A stretch of 22,706 bases of DNA from Lysobacter sp. (GCA_030151365.1 JASLDW010000002.1:1-22706); one strand, 5' to 3'; shown: positions 1 through 7,751, counted from the stretch's first letter. The notes: generated by a model from the letters alone, not told the origin. Made by a program: numbers and translations.

Positions 1-18
1 GACAGGCGTACAATGTCG

Positions 19-46
19 AAAAGTCGGGGCTCGCCTCGGCTTTTTT
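19..46 (+). terminator. Terminator-like hairpin just before purA
   Basis: A 10-bp stem (20-29 with 34-43) closes in RNA with two G-U pairs and a CTCG loop. A run of six T at 41-46 follows, the form of a rho-independent terminator for a plus-strand gene upstream of the window. It ends only 18 bases before the purA ATG. Either purA is reached by read-through, or its promoter overlaps the hairpin, or the hairpin acts as an attenuator. Confidence 0.7.
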
Positions 47-64
47 CACGTCTGGAGCAAGGAA

Positions 65-1357
65 ATGGGTCAGTCGGTCGTCGTTTTGGGTGCCCAGTGG
101 GGCGATGAGGGCAAGGGCAAGATCGTCGATCTGCTCACCCAGGACATCGGCGCCGTGGTGCGCTTCCAAGGCGGCCACAACGCCGGTCATACCCTGGTGA
201 TCGGCGGCAAGAAAACCGTCCTTCACCTGATTCCGTCCGGCATCCTGCGCGACGACGCGCTGTGCCTGATCGGCAATGGCGTGGTCCTGCATCCGGGCGC
301 GCTGCAGAAGGAAATCGCCGAACTCGAAGGCAATGGCGTGGAAGTGCGTTCGCGCCTGAAGATCTCGCCGGCGACGCCGCTGATCATGCCGTACCACATC
401 GCGCTGGACCAGGCACGCGAGAAGGCCGCCGGCAAGTCGGCGATCGGCACCACCGGTCGCGGCATCGGCCCGGCCTACGAGGACAAGGTCGCGCGTCGCG
501 GCATCCGCATCGCCGATCTCCACTACCCGGACGAATTGGCCGAAAAGCTGCGCACCGCGCTCGATTACCACAACTTCGTGCTGACGAAGTACCTCGGCGT
601 CGAGGCCGTCGACTTCCAGAAGACGCTGGACGAGGCGCTGGCCTTCGGCGAATACGTCGAGCCGATGAAGGCCGACGTCGCCGGCATCCTCCACGACCTG
701 CGCAAGGCCGGCAAGAAGGTGCTGTTCGAGGGCGCGCAGGGTTCGTTGCTCGACATCGACCACGGCACCTATCCCTACGTCACCTCCAGCAACACCACGG
801 TCGGCGGCGCCTATGCCGGCACCGGTGTCGGCGCGAACGCGATCGACTACGTGCTCGGCATCGCCAAGGCCTACGCGACGCGCGTCGGCGGCGGTCCGTT
901 CCCGACCGAACTGCACGACGACATCGGCCAGGGCATCCGCGATCGCGGCCAGGAATACGGCGCGACCACCGGCCGTCCGCGCCGTTGCGGCTGGATGGAC
1001 ATCGTCGCGCTGAAGCGCGCGGTCGAGATCAACGGCATCACCGGCCTGTGCATCACCAAGCTCGACATCCTCGACGGGATGGAGACGCTGAAGATGTGCA
1101 TCGCCTACGAATACCGCGGCAAGCGCAGCGAATACGCGCCGCTCGACGCCAAGGGCTGGGAAGAATGCACGCCGGTCTACCTGGAATTCCCGGGCTGGCA
1201 GGAGTCGACCGCTGGCATCACCGAATGGGACAAGCTGCCGCCGGCCGCACGCGCCTACCTGCGCGCGCTGGAAGAGCTGGCCGGCTGCCCGCTGGCGATC
1301 GTGTCGACCGGCCCGGATCGCGACGCCAACATCATCCTGCAGGATCCGTTCGCCTGA
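65..1357 (+). CDS. purA: Adenylosuccinate synthetase PurA
   Basis: Catalyses the GTP-dependent joining of IMP and aspartate to adenylosuccinate, the first committed step from IMP to AMP, in the cytoplasm. The 430-residue product has the normal family length (E. coli about 432). It carries the N-terminal GDEGKGK loop (residues 13-19) with catalytic Asp14, and the GGHNAGHT motif with catalytic His42. Further on are the GTTGRGIGPAYEDK segment, the RVGGGPFPTEL loop and GATTGRPRRCGW. The ATG is preceded by AAGGA at good spacing, and the protein begins directly with the family's first strand, so the start is secure. A hairpin sits immediately upstream and an inverted repeat immediately downstream. 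The gene looks intact and ordinary. Confidence 0.99.
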   Translation: MGQSVVVLGAQWGDEGKGKIVDLLTQDIGAVVRFQGGHNAGHTLVIGGKKTVLHLIPSGILRDDALCLIGNGVVLHPGALQKEIAELEGNGVEVRSRLKISPATPLIMPYHIALDQAREKAAGKSAIGTTGRGIGPAYEDKVARRGIRIADLHYPDELAEKLRTALDYHNFVLTKYLGVEAVDFQKTLDEALAFGEYVEPMKADVAGILHDLRKAGKKVLFEGAQGSLLDIDHGTYPYVTSSNTTVGGAYAGTGVGANAIDYVLGIAKAYATRVGGGPFPTELHDDIGQGIRDRGQEYGATTGRPRRCGWMDIVALKRAVEINGITGLCITKLDILDGMETLKMCIAYEYRGKRSEYAPLDAKGWEECTPVYLEFPGWQESTAGITEWDKLPPAARAYLRALEELAGCPLAIVSTGPDRDANIILQDPFA

Positions 1358-1365
1358 ATGGGGTA

Positions 1366-1391
1366 GTCAACGGTGCCCTGCCGCCGTTGAC
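1366..1391. repeat. 8-bp perfect inverted repeat between purA and the aminopeptidase
   Basis: GTCAACGG (1366-1373) and CCGTTGAC (1384-1391) form a perfect 8-bp stem around a 10-base loop, beginning 9 bases after the purA stop. No T-run follows, so it is not a canonical terminator. The right arm overlaps a consensus-like -35 hexamer TTGACA (1387-1392), but no convincing -10 lies 16-18 bases downstream. It could stabilise the purA mRNA 3' end or be an operator; function unknown. Confidence 0.45.
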
Positions 1392-1467
1392 ATGACTTCT
1401 GGCGGGCGCGGCTGGACAGCGTTCGCCGCAGACTCTCCGGTTTCCAACCCACGGAACCGGAGCGTTC

Positions 1468-4116
1468 ATGTCCCGCATCCTCAGCCTCGCCATCGCCGCC
1501 GCGCTCGCGGGGCAGGCCCACGCCGCCACCAAGCCAGCCGCCGCCTCCGCGCTGCCGCGCATCGACACCACCACGACCACCCAGCTGCCGCGCAACGTGG
1601 TGCCGCAGCACTACACGGTGGAGGTGACGCCGCATGCGCAGGACATGAATTTCGACGGCGTGGTCTCGATCGACATCGCCGTGGTCCAGGCGACCAAGTC
1701 GATCACGCTCAACGCGATCGACATGACCTTCTCGCAGACCAGCCTGAAAGGCGCTGGTGGCACGCTGACGCCGCAGGTCAGCGTCGACGCCGCCAACCAG
1801 ACCGCGACCTTCACCTTCGACAAGGAACTGAAGCCGGGCCGTTACGTGCTGTCCACGCACTACACCGGCAAGATCGGCACCCAGGCCGTCGGCATCTTCG
1901 CCCTCGACTACGACACCAAGGACGGCAAGAAGCGCGCGCTGTACACCCAGTTCGAGAACTCCGACGCCCGCCGCTTCATCCCGAGCTGGGACGAACCGAA
2001 CTACAAGGCCGTGTTCGACCTCACCGCCGTGGTGCCGAAGGACCAGATGGCCGTCAGCAACATGCCGGTCAAGGCCAGCAAGGATGCCGGCAACGGCATG
2101 AAGCGCGTCACCTTCGGGACTTCGCCGAAGATGTCGACCTACCTGCTGTTCTTCGGCCTCGGCGATTTCGAGCGCCGCACGACCAAGGCCGCCGGCGGCA
2201 CCGAGATCGGCGTGATCGCGCAGAAGGGCATGGTCTCGCAGGCCGATTTCGCGCTGGAATCGGGCGCCAAGATCATCGACGAATACAACGACTACTTCGG
2301 CGTGAAGTTCCCGCTGCCCAAGCTCGACAACATCGCCGCGCCGGGCCAGAGCCAGTTCTTCAGCGCGATGGAAAACTGGGGCGCGATCTTCACCTTCGAG
2401 TACGCGCTGCTGTTCGATCCCAAGGTCTCGACCGAGGGCAACAAGATCGGCATCTTCTCCACTGATGCGCATGAAATGGCGCACCAGTGGTTCGGCGACC
2501 TGGTGACGATGCGCTGGTGGGACGACCTGTGGCTGAACGAAGGCTTCGCCTCGTGGATGGAAGGCCGCACCACCGCCAAGCTGCATCCGGAATGGGAAAC
2601 CGCGATCGGCGCCGTCGGCGTGCGCGAAGCGGCGATGGGTCGCGACGCGATCGCGACCACGCACCCGATCGTGCAGCACGTGGCCACGGTGGAGCAGGCC
2701 AGCCAGGCCTTCGACACCATCACCTATTCCAAGGGCGAGTCGGTGATCCACATGCTGGAGAACTACCTCGGCGAGAACGCGTGGCGCGCCGGCGTGCGCC
2801 GCTACATCAAGAAGCACGCGTACTCGAACACCGTGTCCGACGATTTCTGGAACGCGATGGACGAAGGCAGCAAGATGCCGATCAAGGACATCGCCCACGA
2901 CTTCACCCTGCAGCCGGGTATCCCGCAGATCGACGTCGGCGCCGTCACCTGCAGCAACGGCAAGACCACGGTGCAGCTGACCCAGGGCGAATTCACCCGC
3001 GATCGTCCCGACAAGAAGCCGCTCAGCTGGCGCGTCCCGGTGGTGGCGGAAGTCGTCGGCAAGGCGTCGTCGCGCACCCTGGTGAGCGGCGGCAAGGGCA
3101 GCATCACCCTGCAGGGGTGCGGTCCGGTGCTGGTCAACGCCGGCCAGGCCGGCTACTACCGCACGCATTATTCCGCCGACCAGTTCGCCGCGATCAGCAA
3201 GGCCTTCGCGCAGTTGAAGCCGATCGACCAGCTCGGCCTGATGAGCGACACCTGGTCGCTGGGCACCGCCGGTCGCCAGCCGATCGCCGATTACCTCGAA
3301 TTGACCCGCAGCATCAACGCCGATTCCAAGCCGCAGGTGCAGCAGGCGCTGGTCGGTTCGTTGGCGACCATCAACAGCTACAAGAAGACCGATGCCAACC
3401 GTGGCGCGTTCCAGGCCTACGCGACCAAGCGCCTGCGTCCGATGCTGGACAAGTTGGGCTGGGAGCAGAAGGACAGCGATTCCGCCGCGATCAAGTCGCT
3501 GCGCATGAGCCTGATCGGCACGCTCGGCGACATGGGCGATGCCGCGACGCTGGCCGAGGCGCGCAAGCGTTTCGCCACGCTGCAGTCGGGCGGGACGATG
3601 GCGCCGGAACTGCGTCGCGTCGTGCTCGGCATGGTCGCGGGCAACGCAACGCCGGCGGAGTGGGACCAGCTGCATGCGATGGCCAAGTCGGCGCCGACGC
3701 CGACAGTGAAGTCGCAGATGTATTCGCTGCTGGCCGCGGCGGACGACGCCAAGCTGGCGCAGAAGGCGCTGGACCTGGCCCTGACCGACGAGCCGGGCGC
3801 GACGACCAGCGCGAGCATGGTGCGCGGCGCCGCGTTCGGCCATCCCGACATGGTGTTCGATTGGGCGGTCGCGCATCGCGAACAGGTCGACAAGCTGGTC
3901 GATGCCTCGTCGCTGAGCCGCTATTACGCGGGTCTCGGTTCAAGCTCGTTCGATCCGGCGATGATCGGCAAGATCCGCGATTACGCCAACAAGTACCTGG
4001 CGCCGACCTCGCGACGCGAGGCGGAAACCGCGATCGCCAACATCGAATACCGCATCAAGGTCCGCAAGGAGCAGGTGCCGGCGATCGATGCGTGGCTGGC
4101 CAAGAACGGCGGCTGA
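1468..4116 (+). CDS. Secreted M1-family zinc aminopeptidase
   Basis: Predicted to remove N-terminal residues from peptides outside the cytoplasm. The 882-residue protein starts with a signal peptide (about residues 1-19, ending AHA). The M1 N-terminal beta domain follows, with an exopeptidase motif at 299-303. The gluzincin site is HEMAH (His335, Glu336, His339) with the third zinc ligand Glu358 in WLNEG. Tyr420 in DTITYSKG is the expected transition-state tyrosine. A helical ERAP1_C-like domain fills the C-terminal half. The motif that usually reads GAMEN is SAMEN here. The start is supported by GGAG six bases upstream and by the signal peptide beginning at once. A strong terminator follows 20 bases after the stop. 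Peptide scavenging is the likely role; the exact substrate cannot be read from sequence. Confidence 0.95.
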   Translation: MSRILSLAIAAALAGQAHAATKPAAASALPRIDTTTTTQLPRNVVPQHYTVEVTPHAQDMNFDGVVSIDIAVVQATKSITLNAIDMTFSQTSLKGAGGTLTPQVSVDAANQTATFTFDKELKPGRYVLSTHYTGKIGTQAVGIFALDYDTKDGKKRALYTQFENSDARRFIPSWDEPNYKAVFDLTAVVPKDQMAVSNMPVKASKDAGNGMKRVTFGTSPKMSTYLLFFGLGDFERRTTKAAGGTEIGVIAQKGMVSQADFALESGAKIIDEYNDYFGVKFPLPKLDNIAAPGQSQFFSAMENWGAIFTFEYALLFDPKVSTEGNKIGIFSTDAHEMAHQWFGDLVTMRWWDDLWLNEGFASWMEGRTTAKLHPEWETAIGAVGVREAAMGRDAIATTHPIVQHVATVEQASQAFDTITYSKGESVIHMLENYLGENAWRAGVRRYIKKHAYSNTVSDDFWNAMDEGSKMPIKDIAHDFTLQPGIPQIDVGAVTCSNGKTTVQLTQGEFTRDRPDKKPLSWRVPVVAEVVGKASSRTLVSGGKGSITLQGCGPVLVNAGQAGYYRTHYSADQFAAISKAFAQLKPIDQLGLMSDTWSLGTAGRQPIADYLELTRSINADSKPQVQQALVGSLATINSYKKTDANRGAFQAYATKRLRPMLDKLGWEQKDSDSAAIKSLRMSLIGTLGDMGDAATLAEARKRFATLQSGGTMAPELRRVVLGMVAGNATPAEWDQLHAMAKSAPTPTVKSQMYSLLAAADDAKLAQKALDLALTDEPGATTSASMVRGAAFGHPDMVFDWAVAHREQVDKLVDASSLSRYYAGLGSSSFDPAMIGKIRDYANKYLAPTSRREAETAIANIEYRIKVRKEQVPAIDAWLAKNGG

Positions 4117-4136
4117 TCGAATCGTTGATGCAACGG

Positions 4137-4168
4137 AAGAAACCCGCCGCGAGGCGGGTTTCTTTTTT
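4137..4168 (+). terminator. Rho-independent terminator after the aminopeptidase gene
   Basis: A perfect 10-bp stem (GAAACCCGCC at 4139-4148 with GGCGGGTTTC at 4153-4162), loop GCGA, is followed by six T at 4163-4168. The DoxX gene on the opposite strand ends on the last T, so the hairpin may also terminate that operon, though its minus-strand T-run is poor. Confidence 0.92.
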
Positions 4169-4611
4169 CACGCATGGTCGGCGAAACGGCGTGCGATCAG
4201 GTGATCGAGACTGGCGCGCCCGGGCCCGGCCATGAACAGCCAGAACAGCACGAGGATGTACAGCACTTCGTTGAGTTCGACGAAATCGTCGAGTGTCGAG
4301 ACGCCCGGCAGCACCACCAGTGCCAGCGCAACGATCATGTTGAAGATCATCGGCAACGTGGCGAGGCGCGTCGCCAATCCGAGCATGAGCAGGATGCCGC
4401 CGATCAGATCCGTGGCGCCGCTGAGGTAGGCGCTCAAGCCGGGGAAGGGGATGCCCCAGTTGACGAAACGTTCGGTGAAGCCGTCGTGGTTCACCAGCTT
4501 GGCCCAGCCGGTTTCGGCCCAGAAGTAACCGAACACCAGGCGCAGCAGGAGCGGTGCCAGCCAATCGAAACGCGTGGTGAAGGAAAGCAGGGCGGCGTGG
4601 ATGCGTTGCAT
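4168..4611 (-). CDS. DoxX-family membrane protein, last gene of the RiPP operon
   Basis: A 147-residue DoxX-family integral membrane protein with about four hydrophobic segments (starting near residues 18, 62, 82 and 115). The first holds the LVFGYFWAETGWAKL segment typical of the family, and a GGILLMLGLATRLA segment lies in the middle. The ATG is 10 bases after the stop of the DUF2063 gene, and its GAGGAA ribosome site overlaps that stop, so the two are co-transcribed. DoxX proteins commonly accompany DUF692/DUF2063 pairs in bufferin/hvf clusters. A role in redox or metal handling at the membrane is plausible but unproven. Confidence 0.9.
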   Translation of the reverse strand: MQRIHAALLSFTTRFDWLAPLLLRLVFGYFWAETGWAKLVNHDGFTERFVNWGIPFPGLSAYLSGATDLIGGILLMLGLATRLATLPMIFNMIVALALVVLPGVSTLDDFVELNEVLYILVLFWLFMAGPGRASLDHLIARRFADHA

Positions 4612-4621
4612 GGCGGATTCC

Positions 4622-5413
4622 TCAAGTCATGTCGGGCGAAGGCGTTGCCGCGATTGCCAGCCCGTCTGCGATCCAGCGCTTGAGCAGCCCGATGGCGCGC
4701 AGCGCGGCCCCGGATTCGGGAAGGGATGAGGCGAGGCGCGCACAGAGTTCCGCGAACGTCGCGCCATCACCGGCCATGGCGAGCAGTGCCGCTTCGTCGG
4801 CATCGAGGCGGCGCCAATGGACGCGGAAATCCTGGCGCCACAACAGCCAGTCGAATGGATCGCCGGGAGTCGCGGGCGGCAGTGGGGCACCGGCATGGTG
4901 CGCTTCGACCATCGCCGGGATGGAGCCGGGCGCCCGCACGCGACGGATCGCCGGGTGCAGTTCCAGTCGCAAGCCAGGCCATGCTTCGGCGGGCAGCCTG
5001 GCGACATCCTCCAGCGAGATCGCGGCGGCATCGGCGGCATCGAAGACTTCGCCCTGCATCCATTCGAAGTCGGCGAGTGCGACCCAGCTGGAAGGATGTT
5101 CCTGGCGTCGCAGCCAGTTGGCGAAACCGCGCCCGAAATGCCGGACGGATGGATGCCGCGACGGATGCGCATGCAGATATCCGGTGGCGAGGGCGTCGAA
5201 AATCGCCTCGCCGACAAGCGCGCGGACTACCGGAAAGTCGTTGGCGAGGATGTCGGTCAGGCGCAGTCGGTAGGCATCGCCATAGATGCGCAGGCGCTCG
5301 CCGGGGCGATCACCGCCGATGAGCCCGGACGTTGCCGGATCATCGTGCAACAACCAGTCCTGCAGTGCCGCCTGTTGCGCGAAGAGCGTGGGCGGGGCGG
5401 GCGGGAAGTTCAT
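4622..5413 (-). CDS. HvfC/BufC-like DUF2063 RiPP maturase partner
   Basis: A 263-residue protein with the N-terminal DUF2063 domain (about residues 1-110): a short helix, RLRIYGDAYRLRLTDIL, NDFPVVRALVG, the HPS segment, and a FANWL tryptophan motif. A less conserved C-terminal domain follows. In MNIO-dependent RiPP pathways this family binds the precursor leader and presents it to the DUF692 enzyme. I chose the ATG at 5413 because it overlaps the stop of the DUF692 gene as ATGA, a classic coupling arrangement. The open frame continues much further upstream but only as a shadow of that gene. This is the expected obligate partner of the neighbouring oxygenase. Confidence 0.92.
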   Translation of the reverse strand: MNFPPAPPTLFAQQAALQDWLLHDDPATSGLIGGDRPGERLRIYGDAYRLRLTDILANDFPVVRALVGEAIFDALATGYLHAHPSRHPSVRHFGRGFANWLRRQEHPSSWVALADFEWMQGEVFDAADAAAISLEDVARLPAEAWPGLRLELHPAIRRVRAPGSIPAMVEAHHAGAPLPPATPGDPFDWLLWRQDFRVHWRRLDADEAALLAMAGDGATFAELCARLASSLPESGAALRAIGLLKRWIADGLAIAATPSPDMT

Positions 5414-6255
5414 GCCGCCTCCTTTTGCGGTGAAGCCGTTGCCGCGATGTCGCGCGCATGCGCAAGCTCGGCGATCAGGTCGGCGAACGGCGGAAAGTTG
5501 TCGTCGCGTTCGATCATCGCCGGTACGTCGCCGAAGCGGCGGATCGCATGCGCGTAGAGATCCCAGACGTCGTCGCAGACCGGCTGGTCGTGGGTATCGA
5601 TCAGCAATCCGCTGCCGAGCGCGTCGGTGGAATGTCCGGCGAGGTGGATTTGCCCGACTGCGGCGACCGGCAGGGCATCGAGCATCGCGCGGGGATCGAA
5701 GCCGTGGTTGTGTCCGTTCACCCAGACGTTGTTGATGTCGAGCAGCAGCCCGCAGCCCGATTCCGCGACGATCGCCGAGAGGAATTGCGCTTCGTCCAGC
5801 GTGTCGCCGGCGAACCGCAGATAGCTGGAGACGTTTTCCAGCAGGATCTGTCGGCCGAGCGCATCCTGGACCTGGCGCACGCGCGTCGCGACATGGCGGA
5901 CGGCTTCGTCGGTCTGCGGCAACGGCAACAGATCGTGCAGATGGATGCCGTTGTTGCCGGTCCAGCACAGGTGATCGGAAATCACGCGCGGACGCACGCG
6001 TCGGGCCAGGGCAGCGAGCTGATGCAGGTAATCGCGATCGAGCGGATCGCGCCCGCCGATCGACAACGACACGCCGTGCATCGCCAACGGATAGCGTTCG
6101 GCGATCCGGTCCAGCACATGCAGCGGGCGTCCGCCCGCGACCATGTAGTTCTCGCTGACGATTTCGAACCAGTCCACCGGGCACTGCGGCGCCAGGGTGT
6201 CTTCGTAGTAGGCAGGCCTCAGGCCGAGGCCGAAACCTTGCAGCGGGTGTGTCAT
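5410..6255 (-). CDS. HvfB/BufB-like DUF692 multinuclear non-heme iron oxygenase (RiPP maturase)
   Basis: A 281-residue DUF692 (MNIO, MbnB/TglH-like) TIM-barrel protein. Described relatives use two or three iron ions and O2 to convert precursor cysteines into oxazolone/thioamide or thiooxazole-type groups. Candidate iron ligands conserved in the family are visible: His60 (AMHGVSLS), His95 (SDHLCW), Glu140 (LLENVSS), Asp173 and Asn176 (LLDINNVWVN), His204/His208 (IHLAGHS), Asp220/His222 (IDTHDQPV) and Glu249. The ATG at 6255 starts right before the GFGLGLRPAYYE first strand; the longer frame upstream has repetitive shadow composition. It is 73 bases downstream of the precursor gene and overlaps the DUF2063 gene by 4 bases. 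DUF692 membership is certain; the exact modification is inferred from homologues. Confidence 0.95.
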   Translation of the reverse strand: MTHPLQGFGLGLRPAYYEDTLAPQCPVDWFEIVSENYMVAGGRPLHVLDRIAERYPLAMHGVSLSIGGRDPLDRDYLHQLAALARRVRPRVISDHLCWTGNNGIHLHDLLPLPQTDEAVRHVATRVRQVQDALGRQILLENVSSYLRFAGDTLDEAQFLSAIVAESGCGLLLDINNVWVNGHNHGFDPRAMLDALPVAAVGQIHLAGHSTDALGSGLLIDTHDQPVCDDVWDLYAHAIRRFGDVPAMIERDDNFPPFADLIAELAHARDIAATASPQKEAA

Positions 6256-6287
6256 CGCGTGTTCCCGGCGGATGCGTGGGAGGAAAG

Positions 6288-6319
6288 GCCCTGTCCCCTC
6301 GCGGCGGAGAGGACAGGGC
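6288..6319 (-). promoter_or_regulatory. Hairpin between precursor and maturase genes
   Basis: A perfect 9-bp inverted repeat (GCCCTGTCC at 6288-6296 with GGACAGGGC at 6311-6319), with further pairing inside, fills the short gap between the precursor stop and the maturase start. On the minus-strand transcript it is followed by a weak pyrimidine stretch rather than a clean T-run. It is best read as a partial terminator or mRNA-stabilising stem giving more precursor than enzyme message; this is inferred from position and structure. Confidence 0.6.
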
Positions 6320-6328
6320 AAGGCAGCC

Positions 6329-6628
6329 TCAGGACTTGCTGGCCGGCTTGGTCGCGGCGCCCTTGGCGCTCTCGAACTTGCCGCCCGCGACCTTGCAGTC
6401 CTTTTCGGTAGTGCTGGTGAAGCCCTGGCCCTTGCAGGCGTTCTGGCCCTTGCAGGCGTTGTGCGCGGTCTTGCATGCGCCCTGGCCCTTGCAGGCGTTG
6501 GCGCCCATGCAATGGCCCATCGCGGCACTGCCGGTTCCGGAGGCCTGCGCGATCGGCGCGGCCAGGAACATCGACGCGGCGGCCAGTGCCACGGACAGGC
6601 CGGAAACGGTCTTGAGTTGCGTGCTCAT
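6329..6628 (-). CDS. HvfA/BufA-like secreted cysteine-rich bufferin-type RiPP precursor
   Basis: A 99-residue precursor with a long Sec-type signal peptide (about 1-29, ending AQA), which in bufferins doubles as the maturation leader. The core has six cysteines at 40, 46, 52, 59, 65 and 78. Four sit in ACK units (three of them ACKGQ) spaced 6-7 residues apart, and the end reads DCKVAGGKFE. It most resembles the BufA2 type rather than the DUF2282 (BufA1) type. Described bufferins are periplasmic copper chelators whose cysteines are modified by the MNIO/DUF2063 pair, encoded here just downstream. The ATG at 6628 has GAGG at good spacing and begins the signal peptide; upstream in-frame codons are not needed. 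The C-terminal Lys/Ala/Ser tail (about 84-99) looks unstructured. Metal identity is inferred. Confidence 0.88.
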   Translation of the reverse strand: MSTQLKTVSGLSVALAAASMFLAAPIAQASGTGSAAMGHCMGANACKGQGACKTAHNACKGQNACKGQGFTSTTEKDCKVAGGKFESAKGAATKPASKS

Positions 6629-6842
6629 GGGAAACCTCGAATGGTCGTGAAAGAGGAAGCCGTCGGATCCGGCGGCGTGATCATTCCACCCGCGATCGGC
6701 GTCCGCGGATAGTCCCCTTCGTCCCGCCGCCATGCCCGAACGTCCGCCCGTCAACGCCGGTTCAGGCAGCCGGGACGAACGGGCATGCCAGGCCGCATGC
6801 GCGGGCATGGCGGGTCCATGCGGCGTGACCTAGGATGCGGGC
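6629..6842. promoter_or_regulatory. Divergent control region between hvfA-like precursor and AraC regulator
   Basis: This 214-bp gap must hold both promoters. It contains an imperfect inverted repeat (6729-6746 with 6772-6789, 14 of 18 matching, 25-base spacer). CGGGCATG-type words recur at 6780, 6802 and 6839, the last covering the AraC start codon, with the reverse complement at 6731. Such spaced half-sites suit an AraC-family protein. I found no clear sigma-70 hexamers. On the minus strand GGAAT lies near 6690-6694, which could be an ECF -35 element, but a matching -10 is not convincing. Confidence 0.4.
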
Positions 6843-7751
6843 ATGGCCGAGACCGACCTTCCCGCGATGGCGCCGGACAGCATCGACAGCGTGCTGGAAA
6901 CGGTGCTGGGCGCCTATCGCGTCCGGGTCGAGATCACCGCGAACGTCAGCTATTGCGGGCCATGGTTCGAACAGGAGCCGGCCACGCCGCATGGACAGTT
7001 CCACCTGGTCACCGCGGGCGGATGCTGGATCAACGAGGAAACATTGCAGCAACCGTTGTGGCTGGAGCGCGGCGACCTCGTGGTTTTCCCCGGCGGTTGT
7101 CGCCACATGCTCTCGGCCGGGCCCGACCCCCATCATCCGCCCGCCGGAGATGCCCCGGATACCTCGATGCTGTGCGGCGATCTCGACTTCCACGGCGGCA
7201 GCGGCAATCCGATCTTCACCGCGTTGCCGGCCTGCTTCGTGATCCGTTCCGAAGAAAGCGGCCCCGAGTTCCGCCAACTCGCCGAATTGCTGGCGAGCAA
7301 CAGTCGCGACACGCGCTGGGGACGACAGGTGGTGCAGAACAAGCTCGCGGATTCGTTGTTCGCGATGGCCGTCTGCGAATACGTGCGGCGCGCGGAGCAA
7401 CCGCGCGGACTGCTGGCGGCGCTGGTCGATGTGCGACTGTCGAAGGCATTGGCGGCCGTCCACATGCGGCCGGGCGAGGACTGGACGATCCAGGGCATGG
7501 CGCATGTCGCCGGGATGTCGCGCACCTCGTTCGCGGAATTGTTCACCCAGGTGGTGGGCGTGCCGCCGATCCAGTACCTCGCGCAATGGCGGGCCACCGA
7601 AGCGCGACGACTGTTGCGCAATCGACGTTTTTCCGTTGCCGCGGTTGCCGAAATGCTGGGTTACCGCAGCGAAGCCGCGTTCAGGCGTTTTTTCAAGCGT
7701 ATCGAAGGCATCGGGCCGGGACGCGTGCGCGGCGATTCCTCGCAAGAGTGA
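6843..7751 (+). CDS. AraC-family transcriptional regulator with N-terminal cupin
   Basis: A 302-residue regulator. Residues about 10-200 form an AraC-type cupin (Cupin_6-like) sensing domain, with the FHLVTAGGCWI and ERGDLVVFPGGCRHML segments. Residues about 200-300 form the double helix-turn-helix: first helix pair WTIQGMAHVAGMSRTSFAELF, cut here at residue 20 of a longer motif, then FSVAAVAEMLGYRSEAAFRRFFKR. The domain order and length are normal. It has cysteines in the sensing domain (in SYCGPW, GGCW, GGCRH and LCGD), so thiol or metal sensing is conceivable but unproven. It is divergent from the RiPP precursor gene and is therefore a candidate regulator of that operon. AGGA lies about 8 bases before the ATG. 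Confidence 0.93.
   Translation: MAETDLPAMAPDSIDSVLETVLGAYRVRVEITANVSYCGPWFEQEPATPHGQFHLVTAGGCWINEETLQQPLWLERGDLVVFPGGCRHMLSAGPDPHHPPAGDAPDTSMLCGDLDFHGGSGNPIFTALPACFVIRSEESGPEFRQLAELLASNSRDTRWGRQVVQNKLADSLFAMAVCEYVRRAEQPRGLLAALVDVRLSKALAAVHMRPGEDWTIQGMAHVAGMSRTSFAELFTQVVGVPPIQYLAQWRATEARRLLRNRRFSVAAVAEMLGYRSEAAFRRFFKRIEGIGPGRVRGDSSQE

Noticed and set aside
1255..3876. 873-codon open frame antisense to the aminopeptidase gene
   Set aside because: It lies fully opposite a clear M1 enzyme, crosses the purA end, and its translation is His/Arg/Ala/Gly-rich with no domain: a GC-bias shadow.
6423..6524. Repeated GCCCTTGCAGGCGTT-like words that could look like a small repeat array
   Set aside because: They are the codons of the ACKGQ units in the RiPP precursor, not a CRISPR or intergenic repeat.
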